Positions 36,729 to 45,509 are shown, counted from the first letter of the stretch. The stretch: DNA of 64,000 nt from Paralimibaculum aggregatum (GCF_030270585.1 NZ_BSYI01000019.1:21798-85797), one strand, 5' to 3'. The notes: a model not told the origin generated them from the sequence alone. Numbers and translations: made by a program.

Positions 36729-37271
36729 TCAGTCGCGCTCGCGCGGGAGCTGTCCGGTGCCGGGTTCCGCGGGCTCGGCGGGGCGGCCGGCCGGCTCGTC
36801 GACCTCGCGATAGCCGGTCTCCACGGTGGCATGGCCGGGGTCCTCGGGCCCGCCCGGCCCCCATTGCCCGCCGCCGGCGCCCATGCCCGGCCCGGCGCCG
36901 CGCCCCATGCGCCGGGCGCCGATCACCACCACGCGCTTCGCGAGATGGCGGATCACCAGCGCCCGCACCGGCGGGATCAGCAGCAGGAACCCGACCGTGT
37001 CGGTGAAGAAGCCCGGCGTCAGCAGCATGATGCCGGCGACCAGGATCAGCGCGCCGTGGGCCAGCGGGCCGGAGGGGTCGCCGCCCCGGTCAAGCCGGCG
37101 CTGCAGCTCGCCGAGCGCCGCCATGCCCTGGGCGCGCAGCAGCGCGGTGCCGGCGACGGCGGTGGCGATCACGATCGCGATCGTCGGCCACAGCCCGATC
37201 CAGCCGCCCACCTCGATGAACAGCGCGATCTCGATGATGGGCACCGCCACGAGTGCGAGGAAGATCAGCAA
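36729..37271 (-). CDS. fxsA: FxsA-family membrane protein
   Basis: The product has 180 residues with helices near 1-18, 23-45, 73-95 and 97-115. The conserved core is FLALVAVPIIEIALFIEVGG and LLTPGFFTDTVGFLLLIPPV, the FxsA signature. E. coli FxsA counters exclusion of phage T7 by the F plasmid PifA protein when overproduced; its normal role is unknown. The C-terminal 55 residues are Gly/Pro/Glu-rich. It lies downstream of secB on the same strand, and is divergent from timA. Confidence 0.9.
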   Translation of the reverse strand: MLIFLALVAVPIIEIALFIEVGGWIGLWPTIAIVIATAVAGTALLRAQGMAALGELQRRLDRGGDPSGPLAHGALILVAGIMLLTPGFFTDTVGFLLLIPPVRALVIRHLAKRVVVIGARRMGRGAGPGMGAGGGQWGPGGPEDPGHATVETGYREVDEPAGRPAEPAEPGTGQLPRERD

Positions 37272-37480
37272 CTCGGCGCTCCTTCTGCCTTGTCCGTGTC
37301 CCGGTCTCTGCCCCGCCCCGCCTGTGCGGGCAAGCCGCGGGACGAATCGGGGCCGGTTCGATAGACTTTGCCTCCCGAGCGCCTTACATAAGCGATGATA
37401 ACCGCCACACCACCCGCCATGCTGCCTTCCGGGGACGATACCCCCCGCGGCGCGGCGGGACGAGGAGACGACAGGGCCGC

Positions 37481-38143
37481 ATGAGCTATCAACTTCTGGA
37501 ATTCATCGTCCTGTTCGCAATCGCGGCCTTCCTGCTGTTCAAGCTGCGATCTGTGATCGGCACGCGCACCGGGTTCGAGCCGCCCTCGAGCCCGGCCGGC
37601 CGCGGCGCCGACCGCGCGGGGCCCGAGGCGGCCCGGCCGGTGGAGGAGGACGACGAGATCGAAGCCGCCGCGATGCGCGCGCTCGACGAGGACGCCCGTG
37701 CCGCCATGGCCGAGATCCGCAAGGTGGAGCCCGGCTTCAGCCTCGAGGAGTTCCTGCACGGTGCGCGCTCGGCCTACGAGATGATCCTCACCGCCTATGA
37801 GGAGGGCGACCGGGCGACGCTGCAGGACCTGCTCACCCCGGATGTCTATGCCGCCTTCGAGGGCGTGATCGCCAGCCGCGAGCGCGACGGGCTGAAGGTC
37901 GACAGCCGCTTCATCGGCGTGCGCGACCTCAAGGTCGACACCCTGCGCTTCGACGCCGATACCGCGGAGGCCGATCTGACGCTGCGCTTCGTCGGCGAGA
38001 TGATCACCGCGGTGCGCGATTCCGAGGGACGCATCGTCGAGGGCGATCCCAACGAGATCCGCCGCCAGACCGATGTCTGGACCTTCAGCCGCGTGATGGG
38101 CTCGCCGAACCCGAACTGGCTGCTGAGCGCAACCGGCGAGTGA
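37481..38143 (+). CDS. Tim44/TimA-like membrane-associated protein
   Basis: The product has 220 residues. An N-terminal helix (LLEFIVLFAIAAFLLFKLRS) anchors it to the membrane. The C-terminal half is a Tim44-like domain: EEFLHGARSAYEMILTAYEE, LQDLLTPDVYAAFEGVIASR and DPNEIRRQTDVWTFSRVMGS. Bacterial relatives (TimA) are related to the mitochondrial import-motor subunit; their function is uncertain. Its position next to secB and fxsA near the origin is typical of the order. Confidence 0.9.
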   Translation: MSYQLLEFIVLFAIAAFLLFKLRSVIGTRTGFEPPSSPAGRGADRAGPEAARPVEEDDEIEAAAMRALDEDARAAMAEIRKVEPGFSLEEFLHGARSAYEMILTAYEEGDRATLQDLLTPDVYAAFEGVIASRERDGLKVDSRFIGVRDLKVDTLRFDADTAEADLTLRFVGEMITAVRDSEGRIVEGDPNEIRRQTDVWTFSRVMGSPNPNWLLSATGE

Positions 38144-38165
38144 GCCCGGCCAGGCCGCGCGCGCC

Positions 38166-38840
38166 ATGGGGCCCGGACGCCGCCGCCGCGGGCTGACGCC
38201 CGAGGAGCGTGCGCTCTGGGAGCGCGTGGCGCGCACCGCCAATCCGCTGAAAGGCCCGGCGCCGAAGCCGCCGGACGCCGTTGCCTCGCCGCCCGCCATG
38301 CCCGAGATGCATCCTTCGGACGAGCCCCGGCGCGCGCCGCCGGCACCGGCGACCTCGTTGCCCCGGCCCGGTTCGCGGGCCCGCGCGCTCGGCTCCACCG
38401 CCGCGCCGCCGGTCGGCGTCACCGCACACGGGCCGCCGCATCCCGGCCCCGTCGGCCGGCCCGAGCCGGGGCTCGACCGGCGCACCGCCGAGCGCCTGCG
38501 CCGCGGCGAGCGCGAGCCCGATGCGCGCATCGACCTGCATGGCCTGACCGCGGCGCGCGCCCATGCCCGGCTCGATACCTTCGTCCGCCGCGCCATTGCC
38601 GAACGCCGCCGCTGCCTGCTGGTGATCACCGGCAAGGGCGATGCCAGGGGCGGGCGCCGGCATCATCGCGAGGACGCGCCCTTCATGTCGCCCTCGGGCG
38701 GGGTGCTGCGCGAGGCGGCGCCGAAATGGCTGCGCAGCGGGCCCTTCGCGCGGCAGATCGTCGGGATCTACGAGGCGCATCGGCGCCATGGCGGGGCCGG
38801 CGCCTTCTATGTCTATCTGAAGAAGCCGGGGTCTATCTGA
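38166..38840 (+). CDS. Smr/MutS2-type domain protein
   Basis: The product has 224 residues. The first half is Pro/Arg/Ala-rich and low complexity. The Smr domain starts near residue 115: ARIDLHGLTAARAHARLDTF contains the DLHG motif, and CLLVITGKGDARGG the (H/T)GxG-type site of Smr nucleases. Smr domains nick or bind branched nucleic acids or RNA. The last codons are changed by an exact 20-base tandem duplication (see 38811-38850): the end reads LKKPGSI, where the undisturbed repeat would give LKKPG. Confidence 0.87.
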   Translation: MGPGRRRRGLTPEERALWERVARTANPLKGPAPKPPDAVASPPAMPEMHPSDEPRRAPPAPATSLPRPGSRARALGSTAAPPVGVTAHGPPHPGPVGRPEPGLDRRTAERLRRGEREPDARIDLHGLTAARAHARLDTFVRRAIAERRRCLLVITGKGDARGGRRHHREDAPFMSPSGGVLREAAPKWLRSGPFARQIVGIYEAHRRHGGAGAFYVYLKKPGSI

Positions 38841-38850
38841 AGAAGCCGGG
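38811..38850 (+). repeat. Exact 20-base tandem duplication at the Smr gene stop codon
   Basis: gtctatctgaagaagccggg is present twice head to tail (38811-38830 and 38831-38850). In the second copy the frame is shifted, so the tga inside it ends the gene at 38840. Without the duplication the original stop would be the tga just after the second copy (38852-38854). Confidence 0.95.
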
Positions 38851-38854
38851 CTGA

Positions 38855-39856
38855 TCAGGCCGAGCCGGCGGTCTTGCTGTCGGCCGCGATGAACAGCCCG
38901 TAGCGCTCGACGAAGCTGCGGGTGATCGCGGCGATCATCTCGTCGCGCACCGTGCGCCGGTCCGGCTGCCAGACCAGCGCCGGATCGGAGGTCAGCACCG
39001 CCTCGTAGGCCGGGAAGTAGTCCACCTGCGGCAGCGCTGCGGCGCATTCCACCGCCGCGGCATGGAGCACGCTCTTGCCCGCGAAATTGGCGACGATCAC
39101 GTCCTCCGGCCCATAGGTCCGCTCGAGCGGCACCGGCGAGACCGTCAGCACCACCTTCTGCTTCGGGTTCCGCGCCTTGAGGCGGGAGGTGATGGTCTTG
39201 AGATTGGCGCCGACCTCGGCGGTGTCGAGCCGGCGCACCGAGAAACGGTCCGGCTCCTCGTCATAGATCCGCTGCAGCGGCGGGTTGTTGAGCGCGCGCT
39301 TGGTGCGCCGGTCGAACCAGGTCTCGACGGTGCCGAGGGTGACCACCACCATGTCGGCGGCGAAGGCCTGCGCGAAATAGGCCGAGACCTGCCGGCGCCG
39401 GGCCAACAGCGCCTCGATGCCGCCATGCGCGGCGCGCTCGTGCAGGAAGGGGTCCGCCATCACGTCGCCGGCGGGCACCAGGCCTTCGCGGGGGAAGCGG
39501 GCGGGGTCGACGGCCCAGTCGAGCTCCTGCGCGATCGAGGCCGGGCTGTACTTGTTGAGATGGCCGCGGACCGGGTTCTCGCGGACCTCGCGCAGCTCGT
39601 GCTCCGGGTCGCGGCTGGTCACGCGCACGCCGGCCGCGGCCAGCGCCGCCTCGAGCTGGCGCGCGAATTCCGGCCCGACATGGAATACCCGCGCCCGCGG
39701 GGTGAGCCTGAAGCCCGCCACCCCCTCGGGCACGACAACGCCCTTTGCGATCCGTCCGCGCGCATTGTTCGGTCCGGTCGACCAGCTCTCGAAGCCGGTG
39801 GCGCGGGCCTCGGTCCTGCGCGGCGGACGACGGCGCGTCCGGCCCTGATCGGCCAT
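38855..39856 (-). CDS. GSCFA-family protein lacking the namesake residues
   Basis: The product has 333 residues. The layout of a GSCFA-domain protein (a putative SGNH-like hydrolase family) is recognisable. A strand ending FHVG is followed by FARQLEAAL, then NKYSPASIAQELDWAVDP, VVVTLGTVETW, VVLTVSPVPLERTY, DYFPAYEAVLTSDP, and DEMIAAITRSFVERYG. The N-terminal GSCFA motif reads G61-P-E-F-A, so both the Ser and Cys are replaced. If the Ser is the nucleophile as in related hydrolases, this copy may be inactive or work differently. The first 25 residues are strongly basic. Confidence 0.75.
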   Translation of the reverse strand: MADQGRTRRRPPRRTEARATGFESWSTGPNNARGRIAKGVVVPEGVAGFRLTPRARVFHVGPEFARQLEAALAAAGVRVTSRDPEHELREVRENPVRGHLNKYSPASIAQELDWAVDPARFPREGLVPAGDVMADPFLHERAAHGGIEALLARRRQVSAYFAQAFAADMVVVTLGTVETWFDRRTKRALNNPPLQRIYDEEPDRFSVRRLDTAEVGANLKTITSRLKARNPKQKVVLTVSPVPLERTYGPEDVIVANFAGKSVLHAAAVECAAALPQVDYFPAYEAVLTSDPALVWQPDRRTVRDEMIAAITRSFVERYGLFIAADSKTAGSA

Positions 39857-39990
39857 GCGCTCAAGCTCCTCTTCCGCGACGGCACGGCTTGGCGCCGTGC
39901 CTCGACGGGTGTTAGCGTCGCGATGCCGGGCTGGTCAATGGACCCTTTGGAGCCGGGCCGGCCGGGGCAAGCCGGGAGCACGGGCCGCGG

Positions 39991-40662
39991 ATGAGCAGAT
40001 CAGCGCAGCGAAGACCGGGAGAGCCGCCCAGCTACACGCGGGCGGAGCGGATCGCCGATGCGGTGTTGCATGTCACCGGCGTGACCGCGGCGGCGATCGC
40101 CGCGCCCATCCTGATCGGGCTGGCGGTGTCCTGGCATTCCGGCGACGCCGCGGTGCAGGCGGCGACCGTGGTCTATGCGGTCTGCCTGGTGGCGATGTTC
40201 GCCGCGTCGGCGGGCTATCACCTGCTGCGTGCCGGGCCGCCCTGGCGGACGCTGCTGCGCCGGCTCGACCATGCCGCGATCTATGCCAAGATCGCCGGCA
40301 CCTACACCCCCTTCACGGTGCTGCTCGGCGGCGAGCCGGCGGTGCTGATCCTCGCCGGCATGTGGTCGGCGGCGGGGCTCGGCATCCTGCTGCGCCTGGT
40401 CTCCGGCGACCGGCTGGAATGGCTGATGCTGCTGCTCTACCTCGCCATGGGCTGGGCGGTGGTGGTGGTCGGCGGGCCGATCGTCGCGGAGATGAGCACG
40501 GCGGCGCTGGTGCTGCTGCTGGTCGGCGGCGGGCTCTATACCGTGGGCGTCGGCTTCCATCTCTGGCGCAGCCTGCCGTTCCAGAACGCGATCTGGCACG
40601 GCTTCGTGCTGGCGGCGAGCTTCGTCTTCTATGCCGCGGTGATCGTCGAGGTCGTGCGCTGA
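39991..40662 (+). CDS. Hemolysin III-type (TrhA/PAQR-like) membrane protein
   Basis: The product has 223 residues and seven predicted membrane helices. It carries the family motifs SAGYHLLRAG, RRLDHAAIYAKIAGTYTPFT and the C-terminal FQNAIWHGFVLAASFVFYA, whose His and Asp form the metal site of PAQR/hemolysin III proteins. The bacterial function is not settled; membrane fluidity has been proposed for TrhA. The translated start has no strong ribosome binding site. It converges on ccoS. Confidence 0.9.
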   Translation: MSRSAQRRPGEPPSYTRAERIADAVLHVTGVTAAAIAAPILIGLAVSWHSGDAAVQAATVVYAVCLVAMFAASAGYHLLRAGPPWRTLLRRLDHAAIYAKIAGTYTPFTVLLGGEPAVLILAGMWSAAGLGILLRLVSGDRLEWLMLLLYLAMGWAVVVVGGPIVAEMSTAALVLLLVGGGLYTVGVGFHLWRSLPFQNAIWHGFVLAASFVFYAAVIVEVVR

Positions 40663-40675
40663 GCGGGTCGGCGGC

Positions 40676-40831
40676 TCATTCCCGCGGCTTGTCCTGCTCG
40701 TCGAAGAGGATGCGCGCCGCATCCCCCTCCAGATCCTCGTATTGCCGCGCGCGGAGGGTCCAGAGGAAGGCCACGAGGCCGATCAGCCCGAGCGTCAGCG
40801 AGGCCGGGATCAGGATTGCGAGGATCGTCAT
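40676..40831 (-). CDS. ccoS: cbb3-type cytochrome oxidase assembly protein CcoS
   Basis: This is a short 51-residue protein: one membrane helix (MTILAILIPASLTLGLIGLV) followed by FLWTLRARQYEDLEGDAARI and a short charged tail, the standard CcoS layout. CcoS is needed to put cofactors into the cbb3 oxidase. The ATG overlaps the ccoI stop by ATGA, completing ccoGHIS. Confidence 0.93.
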   Translation of the reverse strand: MTILAILIPASLTLGLIGLVAFLWTLRARQYEDLEGDAARILFDEQDKPRE

Positions 40832-43077
40832 GTCGGGCCCCTCCCGGTGTCGCCCCAGCGGCGGACCGCATTCAGCGTGACGATGATGGACGAGCCCGAC
40901 ATCGCGAGCGCTGCGACCAAAGGCGTCACCATGCCGGCCAGCGCCAGCGGAATCGCGCAGGCATTGTAGAGCGCAGCCAGCGCGAAGTTTTGCATCGCGC
41001 GATGCCGTGCCGTTCGTGCGGTGCGAATTGCAATCGCCACGGGAGCGAGCCGGCTGCCGGTGAACACCAGATCGGCGGCGGCGCGGCTGACCTCGGCGGC
41101 CGAGACCGGCGACATCGAGGCATGCGCCGCGGCCAGCGCGGGGGCATCGTTGATGCCGTCGCCGACCATCAGCACGCGCGAACCCTCCGCGCGGAGCCGA
41201 TCCAGCGCATCGAGCTTGTCCCTCGGGGTAAGACCGGAGCGGTGGTCGGGTATGCCGGTGGCCCCAGCTACGCGTGCCACCGGCTTACACCCGTCGCCTG
41301 AGAGCAAAACCACTCGGAACCCCATACGACGCAGGTCCGAACAAAGCTCAGGCGCATCCTCACGCAAACCTTCTGTGAAAGTGAATGCAAGAGGTGTGCC
41401 ATCGCCGATGCGAAGATGGACCGCGGTATCGGGGAGCGGCTCCGCCCCGGTCCAGGCAGCGCTGCCGAGGCGGATGCGGATGCCGCCGGCCCAGGCCTCG
41501 AGCCCGGCGCCCGGGGTCTCGCGGATCTCGCCGAGGGTCACCGGCACCACGCCGCGGGCCTCCGCCGCCTCGGCCAGCGCGCGCGCGAGCGGGTGGCGCG
41601 AGGCCGCCGCCATCGCCGCCGCGATGGGCCAGGCTGTGTCGTCCGGCTCCGGCGCATCGGCGAGCCGCGGGCGGCCATCGGTCAGCGTGCCGGTCTTGTC
41701 GAAGACCACGGTATCGACCGCCGCGAGCCGCTCCAGCGCCGCGCCGTCCTTGAGGAAGATGCCGGCGCGGAACAGCCGTCCGCCCGCCGCCGCATGCACC
41801 GCCGGCACCGCCAGGCCGAGCGCGCAGGGGCAGGTGATGATCAGCACCGCGGAGGCGATGGCGATCGAGTGCCGGATGTCTCCCGTGGCCCAGACCCAGC
41901 CGACAAACGCCGCCAGCGCAACGAGATGCACCCCCGGCGCATAGATCCGCGCGGCCTGGTCGGCCCAGCGGTCATAGCGGGTCTTGCCGGTCTCGGCGGC
42001 CTCGATCATCCGCGCGATCTCGGCCAACAGCGTGTCCTCGCCGGTGGCGCTGGCGCGGATCCGCAGGAGCCCGGAGAGGTTGAGCATGCCGGCATGCACC
42101 GGCGCCTCCGGGCCGACGGGCTCGGGCATGCTCTCGCCGGTGACGAGCGACCGGTCGAGATCGCTGGTGCCGCTCTCCACCACGCCGTCGGCGGGGATGC
42201 GCTCGCCCGGCGCGACCTCCACCAGTGCGCCCGGCGCGATCGCATCGGCGGCCACGGTGCTGCGCGTGCCGTCCGCCCCGATCACCGTGGCCGAGCGGGC
42301 GGAGAGCGCGGTCAGCTCCGCCGCTGCCGAGCGCGCCGCCGCCCGGGTCCGGTGGTCGAGATAGCGCCCGAGCAGCAGGAAGAAGAGCAGGCCCAGCCCC
42401 GCATCGAAATAGGCGTGTGTCCCACTTTGGGACACTTCGTAGAGCGATGTCCCGGCCGCGAGCAGCACGGCGAGCGAGATCGGGACGTCCATGTTGAGCC
42501 GCCGGGCCCGCAGCGCCGAAAGCGCCGAGGCGAAGAAGGGCCGCCCGGCATAGGCGATGGCGGGGATCGCGATCAGCGCCGAGACCCAGTGCAGCAGGTC
42601 GCGCGTCGCCGCCTCCGCCCCGGACCAGACCGAGACCGAGAGCAGCATCACGTTCATCGCGGCGAAGCCGGCGACCCCGAGGCGCGCCAGCAGGTCGCGG
42701 CCGCGGCTGTCGCGGTCGATCTCGGCAAGCGCCGCGGCGTCGAAGGGCTTTGCCTCGTAGCCGAGCCGGCCCAGCGCATCGGTCACCGCGGCGACGGAAC
42801 TTTCTGCCGGGTCGAACTCCACATGCGCGCGGCGGAGCGAGAGATTGACCCGCACCGCGGCGATGCCGGGCTCGGCGCCGAGACTGCGCTCGATCTTCGC
42901 CATGCAGCCGGCGCAGCTGATGCCCGGCACCATGAGATCGACGGCCCTGCGGCCGGCCGCGGCGGGATGGGCCCAGCGCTCGTCGCCATCGGGGGCGGCC
43001 GGCGTCTCTGCCCGCCGCTTGAAGCACCCGCCCGGCTTCGAGGCCGTGTCGGTCGCGACGGACGCCGCCGCCATCAC
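40828..43077 (-). CDS. ccoI: Copper-translocating P-type ATPase CcoI (FixI)
   Basis: CcoI moves copper across the inner membrane for the CuB centre of cbb3 oxidase. The product has 749 residues. An N-terminal heavy-metal domain has GISCAGCMAKIE. The membrane metal site is IITCPCALGLAVP (CPC), the phosphorylation site DKTGTLTDG, and the hinge VGDGINDAPAL. About eight helices are expected. The segment coding for roughly residues 555-620 (41217-41417) uses visibly less GC-biased codons (CTT, ACT, ACA, TTG, GAA), unlike the rest of the gene. Both ends overlap neighbours by ATGA. Confidence 0.95.
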   Translation of the reverse strand: MMAAASVATDTASKPGGCFKRRAETPAAPDGDERWAHPAAAGRRAVDLMVPGISCAGCMAKIERSLGAEPGIAAVRVNLSLRRAHVEFDPAESSVAAVTDALGRLGYEAKPFDAAALAEIDRDSRGRDLLARLGVAGFAAMNVMLLSVSVWSGAEAATRDLLHWVSALIAIPAIAYAGRPFFASALSALRARRLNMDVPISLAVLLAAGTSLYEVSQSGTHAYFDAGLGLLFFLLLGRYLDHRTRAAARSAAAELTALSARSATVIGADGTRSTVAADAIAPGALVEVAPGERIPADGVVESGTSDLDRSLVTGESMPEPVGPEAPVHAGMLNLSGLLRIRASATGEDTLLAEIARMIEAAETGKTRYDRWADQAARIYAPGVHLVALAAFVGWVWATGDIRHSIAIASAVLIITCPCALGLAVPAVHAAAGGRLFRAGIFLKDGAALERLAAVDTVVFDKTGTLTDGRPRLADAPEPDDTAWPIAAAMAAASRHPLARALAEAAEARGVVPVTLGEIRETPGAGLEAWAGGIRIRLGSAAWTGAEPLPDTAVHLRIGDGTPLAFTFTEGLREDAPELCSDLRRMGFRVVLLSGDGCKPVARVAGATGIPDHRSGLTPRDKLDALDRLRAEGSRVLMVGDGINDAPALAAAHASMSPVSAAEVSRAAADLVFTGSRLAPVAIAIRTARTARHRAMQNFALAALYNACAIPLALAGMVTPLVAALAMSGSSIIVTLNAVRRWGDTGRGPT

Positions 43078-43547
43078 TGCACCCCGGGCACGTGGAGCCG
43101 CGCGGTGGCGGCGAAATCCGGCGCGCCGGCAACGCTCAGCCGGGCCAGCCAGTTACCGGGCGCGAGCGCGATCTCGGCCTCGTAACCGCCGGCGACCGGG
43201 GCCAGCGGCACCGTCCGGTCGGCGAGATCGCGGGCCGGGCGGCCGACCACCGCGGTCATCTCGAGCGCCTCGACGGGTGCGCCATCCGCCCCGGTGACCT
43301 CGACCCGCAGCCGGCCGTCGCCATAGCCCGCCGCGGTGCTCCAGCCGAGCGCGCGCAGCGCCTTCGTGCGGGCGTCCCAGCCCTGGCTCGCGACATAGGA
43401 ATTCTTCACGATCAGCCCCGGAAAGCTGCCGGTCGCGGCGACGACCAGGGCGATGTTCGCCCCGATCACCACGGCGAAGGCGCCGACCGCCATCAGCAGG
43501 ACCTTGCGCCCGGTCAGCGGGCGGCCGCGGGGGGTGTAGTCGGTCAT
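43074..43547 (-). CDS. ccoH: FixH family protein CcoH
   Basis: The product has 157 residues: a membrane helix near 15-38 (VLLMAVGAFAVVIGANIALV) and a periplasmic beta domain containing NSYVASQGWDARTKALRALG, the FixH hallmark. CcoH is a small assembly or stability subunit of the cbb3 oxidase. It overlaps ccoG upstream and ccoI downstream by ATGA. Confidence 0.93.
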   Translation of the reverse strand: MTDYTPRGRPLTGRKVLLMAVGAFAVVIGANIALVVAATGSFPGLIVKNSYVASQGWDARTKALRALGWSTAAGYGDGRLRVEVTGADGAPVEALEMTAVVGRPARDLADRTVPLAPVAGGYEAEIALAPGNWLARLSVAGAPDFAATARLHVPGVQ

Positions 43548-44971
43548 TGGTCGGGTCCCCGGAAATGCGTTGAATAGGCGGCGCGCTCGCGGGTCTCGGC
43601 ATCCTCGAGCCAGATCCGCAGGTCGAAGCGCTCGGGCATGTCGAACCAGGGCGGCGCCGTGAGGAAGAGCCGGATCTTGCGCGTCTCGTTGGCATCGACC
43701 ACGAAACTCAGATCGTCATCGCCCTGGATCTCCGGCACCACCACATAGTCGCCGGTCACACCGAGGCGGAACTCGCGGGGATCGCCGGACATGTTGTTGA
43801 CGCGCAGGGTGTAGCCGTTGCGGATCTCGCCATCGGAGAGGGTGACGAAGAGCGGGTTGCGGTCATGCTCCAGCGTCACCGAGAAGTCGGTGCGCAGGAA
43901 GAGGGCGGCGATCATGCCGAGCCCGATGCCGGCCCAGAGCACGGTATAGAGGATGGTGCGCGGGCGGATGATCCGCCGCCAGGGCGAGACCGATGGCTTG
44001 CCGCCGCGCTCCAGCGCCTCGTCGGCCAGGGTGCAGTAGTCGATCAGCCCGCGCGGCTTGCCGACCTTGCGCATGATGTCGTCGCAGGCATCGATGCAGA
44101 GCGCGCAGGTGATGCAGCCGATCTGCTGGCCCTCGCGGATATCGACCCCGGTGGGGCAGACATTGACGCAGGCATTGCAGTCGATGCAGTCGCCCAGCGC
44201 CTCGGCGCCGGCCTTCTTGCGGTGCTTGCCGCGAGGCTCGCCGCGCCACGCCTTGTAGGTGACGATCAGCGACTGCTCGTCGAGCATGGCGCCCTGGATG
44301 CGCGGCCAGGGGCACATGTAGATGCAGACCTGCTCGCGCAGGAAGCCGCCGAGCACGAAGGTGGTGGCGGTGAGGATGCCCACGGTCGCATAGGCGACGA
44401 AGGGCGCCTGGCCGGTCACGAAATCCAGCGCCAGCGTCGGCGCATCGGCGAAATAGAAGATCCAGGCACCGCCGGTGGCCACCGAGATCAGGAACCAGAT
44501 GGTCCACTTGACCGCGCGCTTGCGGATCTTGCTGCCGGTCCAGCGGCTGTTCCAGAGGCGTGTCTGGGCATTGCGGTCGCCGTCCACCAGCCGCTCGACA
44601 TGCTGGAAGAGGTCGACCCAGACGGTCTGCGGGCAGGCATAGCCGCACCAGACCCGGCCGAGCACCGAGGTGAAGAGGAACAGCCCGAGCCCTGCCATGA
44701 TCAGCAGGCCCGCGACATAGTAGAACTCCTGCGGCCAGATCTCGATCCAGAAGAAGAAGAACCGGCGATTCGCGAGGTCCACCAGCACCGCCTGGTCGGG
44801 CATGTAGGGCCCGCGGTCGAAGCGGATCCAGGGGGTGATGTAGTAGATCGCGAGCGTCACCGCCATGATCGCCCATTTCAGCCGGCGGAACGGTCCGGTA
44901 ACGGCGCGCGGGAAGACCGGCTCCCTGTTGACATAGAGCTGCGGTGCTTCCGTGAGATCGGCGTTCGCCAC
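43544..44971 (-). CDS. ccoG: cbb3 oxidase accessory protein CcoG (RdxA/FixG)
   Basis: The product has 475 residues, with five or so membrane helices and two ferredoxin-type clusters: CIDCNACVNVCPTGVDIREG and CITCALCIDACDDIMRKVG. CGYACPQTVW and MCPWPRIQG add further family Cys. The C-terminal FixG domain (FSVTLEHDRNPLFV onward) is periplasmic. CcoG reduces Cu(II) so that copper can be handed to the oxidase. A perfect FnrL-type palindrome lies 72-99 bases upstream, implying induction at low oxygen. ccoNOPQ is not in this window. Confidence 0.95.
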   Translation of the reverse strand: MANADLTEAPQLYVNREPVFPRAVTGPFRRLKWAIMAVTLAIYYITPWIRFDRGPYMPDQAVLVDLANRRFFFFWIEIWPQEFYYVAGLLIMAGLGLFLFTSVLGRVWCGYACPQTVWVDLFQHVERLVDGDRNAQTRLWNSRWTGSKIRKRAVKWTIWFLISVATGGAWIFYFADAPTLALDFVTGQAPFVAYATVGILTATTFVLGGFLREQVCIYMCPWPRIQGAMLDEQSLIVTYKAWRGEPRGKHRKKAGAEALGDCIDCNACVNVCPTGVDIREGQQIGCITCALCIDACDDIMRKVGKPRGLIDYCTLADEALERGGKPSVSPWRRIIRPRTILYTVLWAGIGLGMIAALFLRTDFSVTLEHDRNPLFVTLSDGEIRNGYTLRVNNMSGDPREFRLGVTGDYVVVPEIQGDDDLSFVVDANETRKIRLFLTAPPWFDMPERFDLRIWLEDAETRERAAYSTHFRGPDQ

Positions 44972-45042
44972 CGGGACCTCCTCTCGACTGGACAGACTCC
45001 CCCCTTGGGGAGGCTGGGCGCAATCTGGCGGGAGGGCAAGCC

Positions 45043-45070
45043 GGGCTCATTGATCCGGATCAATGAGCCC
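45043..45070. promoter_or_regulatory. FnrL/Anr-type binding site within a 28-base perfect palindrome
   Basis: The core TTGATCCGGATCAA (45050-45063) matches the FNR/FnrL consensus TTGAT-N4-ATCAA exactly. The symmetry continues for seven more bases on each side, giving a perfect 14+14 inverted repeat. Its centre is about 85 bases upstream of the ccoG start. FnrL is the oxygen sensor that activates cbb3 genes in Rhodobacter relatives, so the regulatory link is well founded, though not tested here. Confidence 0.88.
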
Positions 45071-45170
45071 TCGGGTCGCTGGCGGGAATTCGATCACGGC
45101 TCCGTGATCGATGACCGGGGGATGCGGCGGGAGCGGTGCCCGGGAGACGGACCGCGGCAGGCGGACCAGG

Positions 45171-45509
45171 TCAGTCGCGGCGGAAGAGGTCTGCCCCTGC
45201 CTCTGCAAAGCGCCGGTCGGCCGCGTCGGACCACTGCCCGCCGGCGGCTCCGGCGCGATCCGGCCGGCGATGCCGCGCGCCGCGATGGCCATCTGACCCG
45301 CCGCCTCCGGCACTCCAAGCGGCGGGAGCGGCCGCGGACATTGCCGCCTGCATGGTCTCGGAAGCCGTGGTCGGGATGCCCTGGAGCAGCACCACCGAAA
45401 GGAGGGACAGACCGCCCGTGAGGGCGACCCAGTCGAGGGTCACCGACCCCTGATCGCAGGCCAGGAAACGCAACAGGCAAGCAGAAGAACTCGACACCGG
45501 GAACGCCAT
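45171..45509 (-). CDS. Small Flp-pilin-like secreted/membrane protein
   Basis: The product has 112 residues from MAFPVSSSSACLLRFLACD, with AGAGGTG before the ATG. The stretch QGSVTLDWVALTGGLSLLSV followed by more hydrophobic residues resembles the short Flp-pilin-like proteins common in Rhodobacterales (pattern GAVTVDWVVLTA). These have a charged/Asp-Trp turn before a single helix. The part after about residue 55 is Ala/Gly/Arg-rich and may be unreliable, because the coding signal there is weak. A role in adhesion is possible but not shown. Confidence 0.55.
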   Translation of the reverse strand: MAFPVSSSSACLLRFLACDQGSVTLDWVALTGGLSLLSVVLLQGIPTTASETMQAAMSAAAPAAWSAGGGGSDGHRGARHRRPDRAGAAGGQWSDAADRRFAEAGADLFRRD

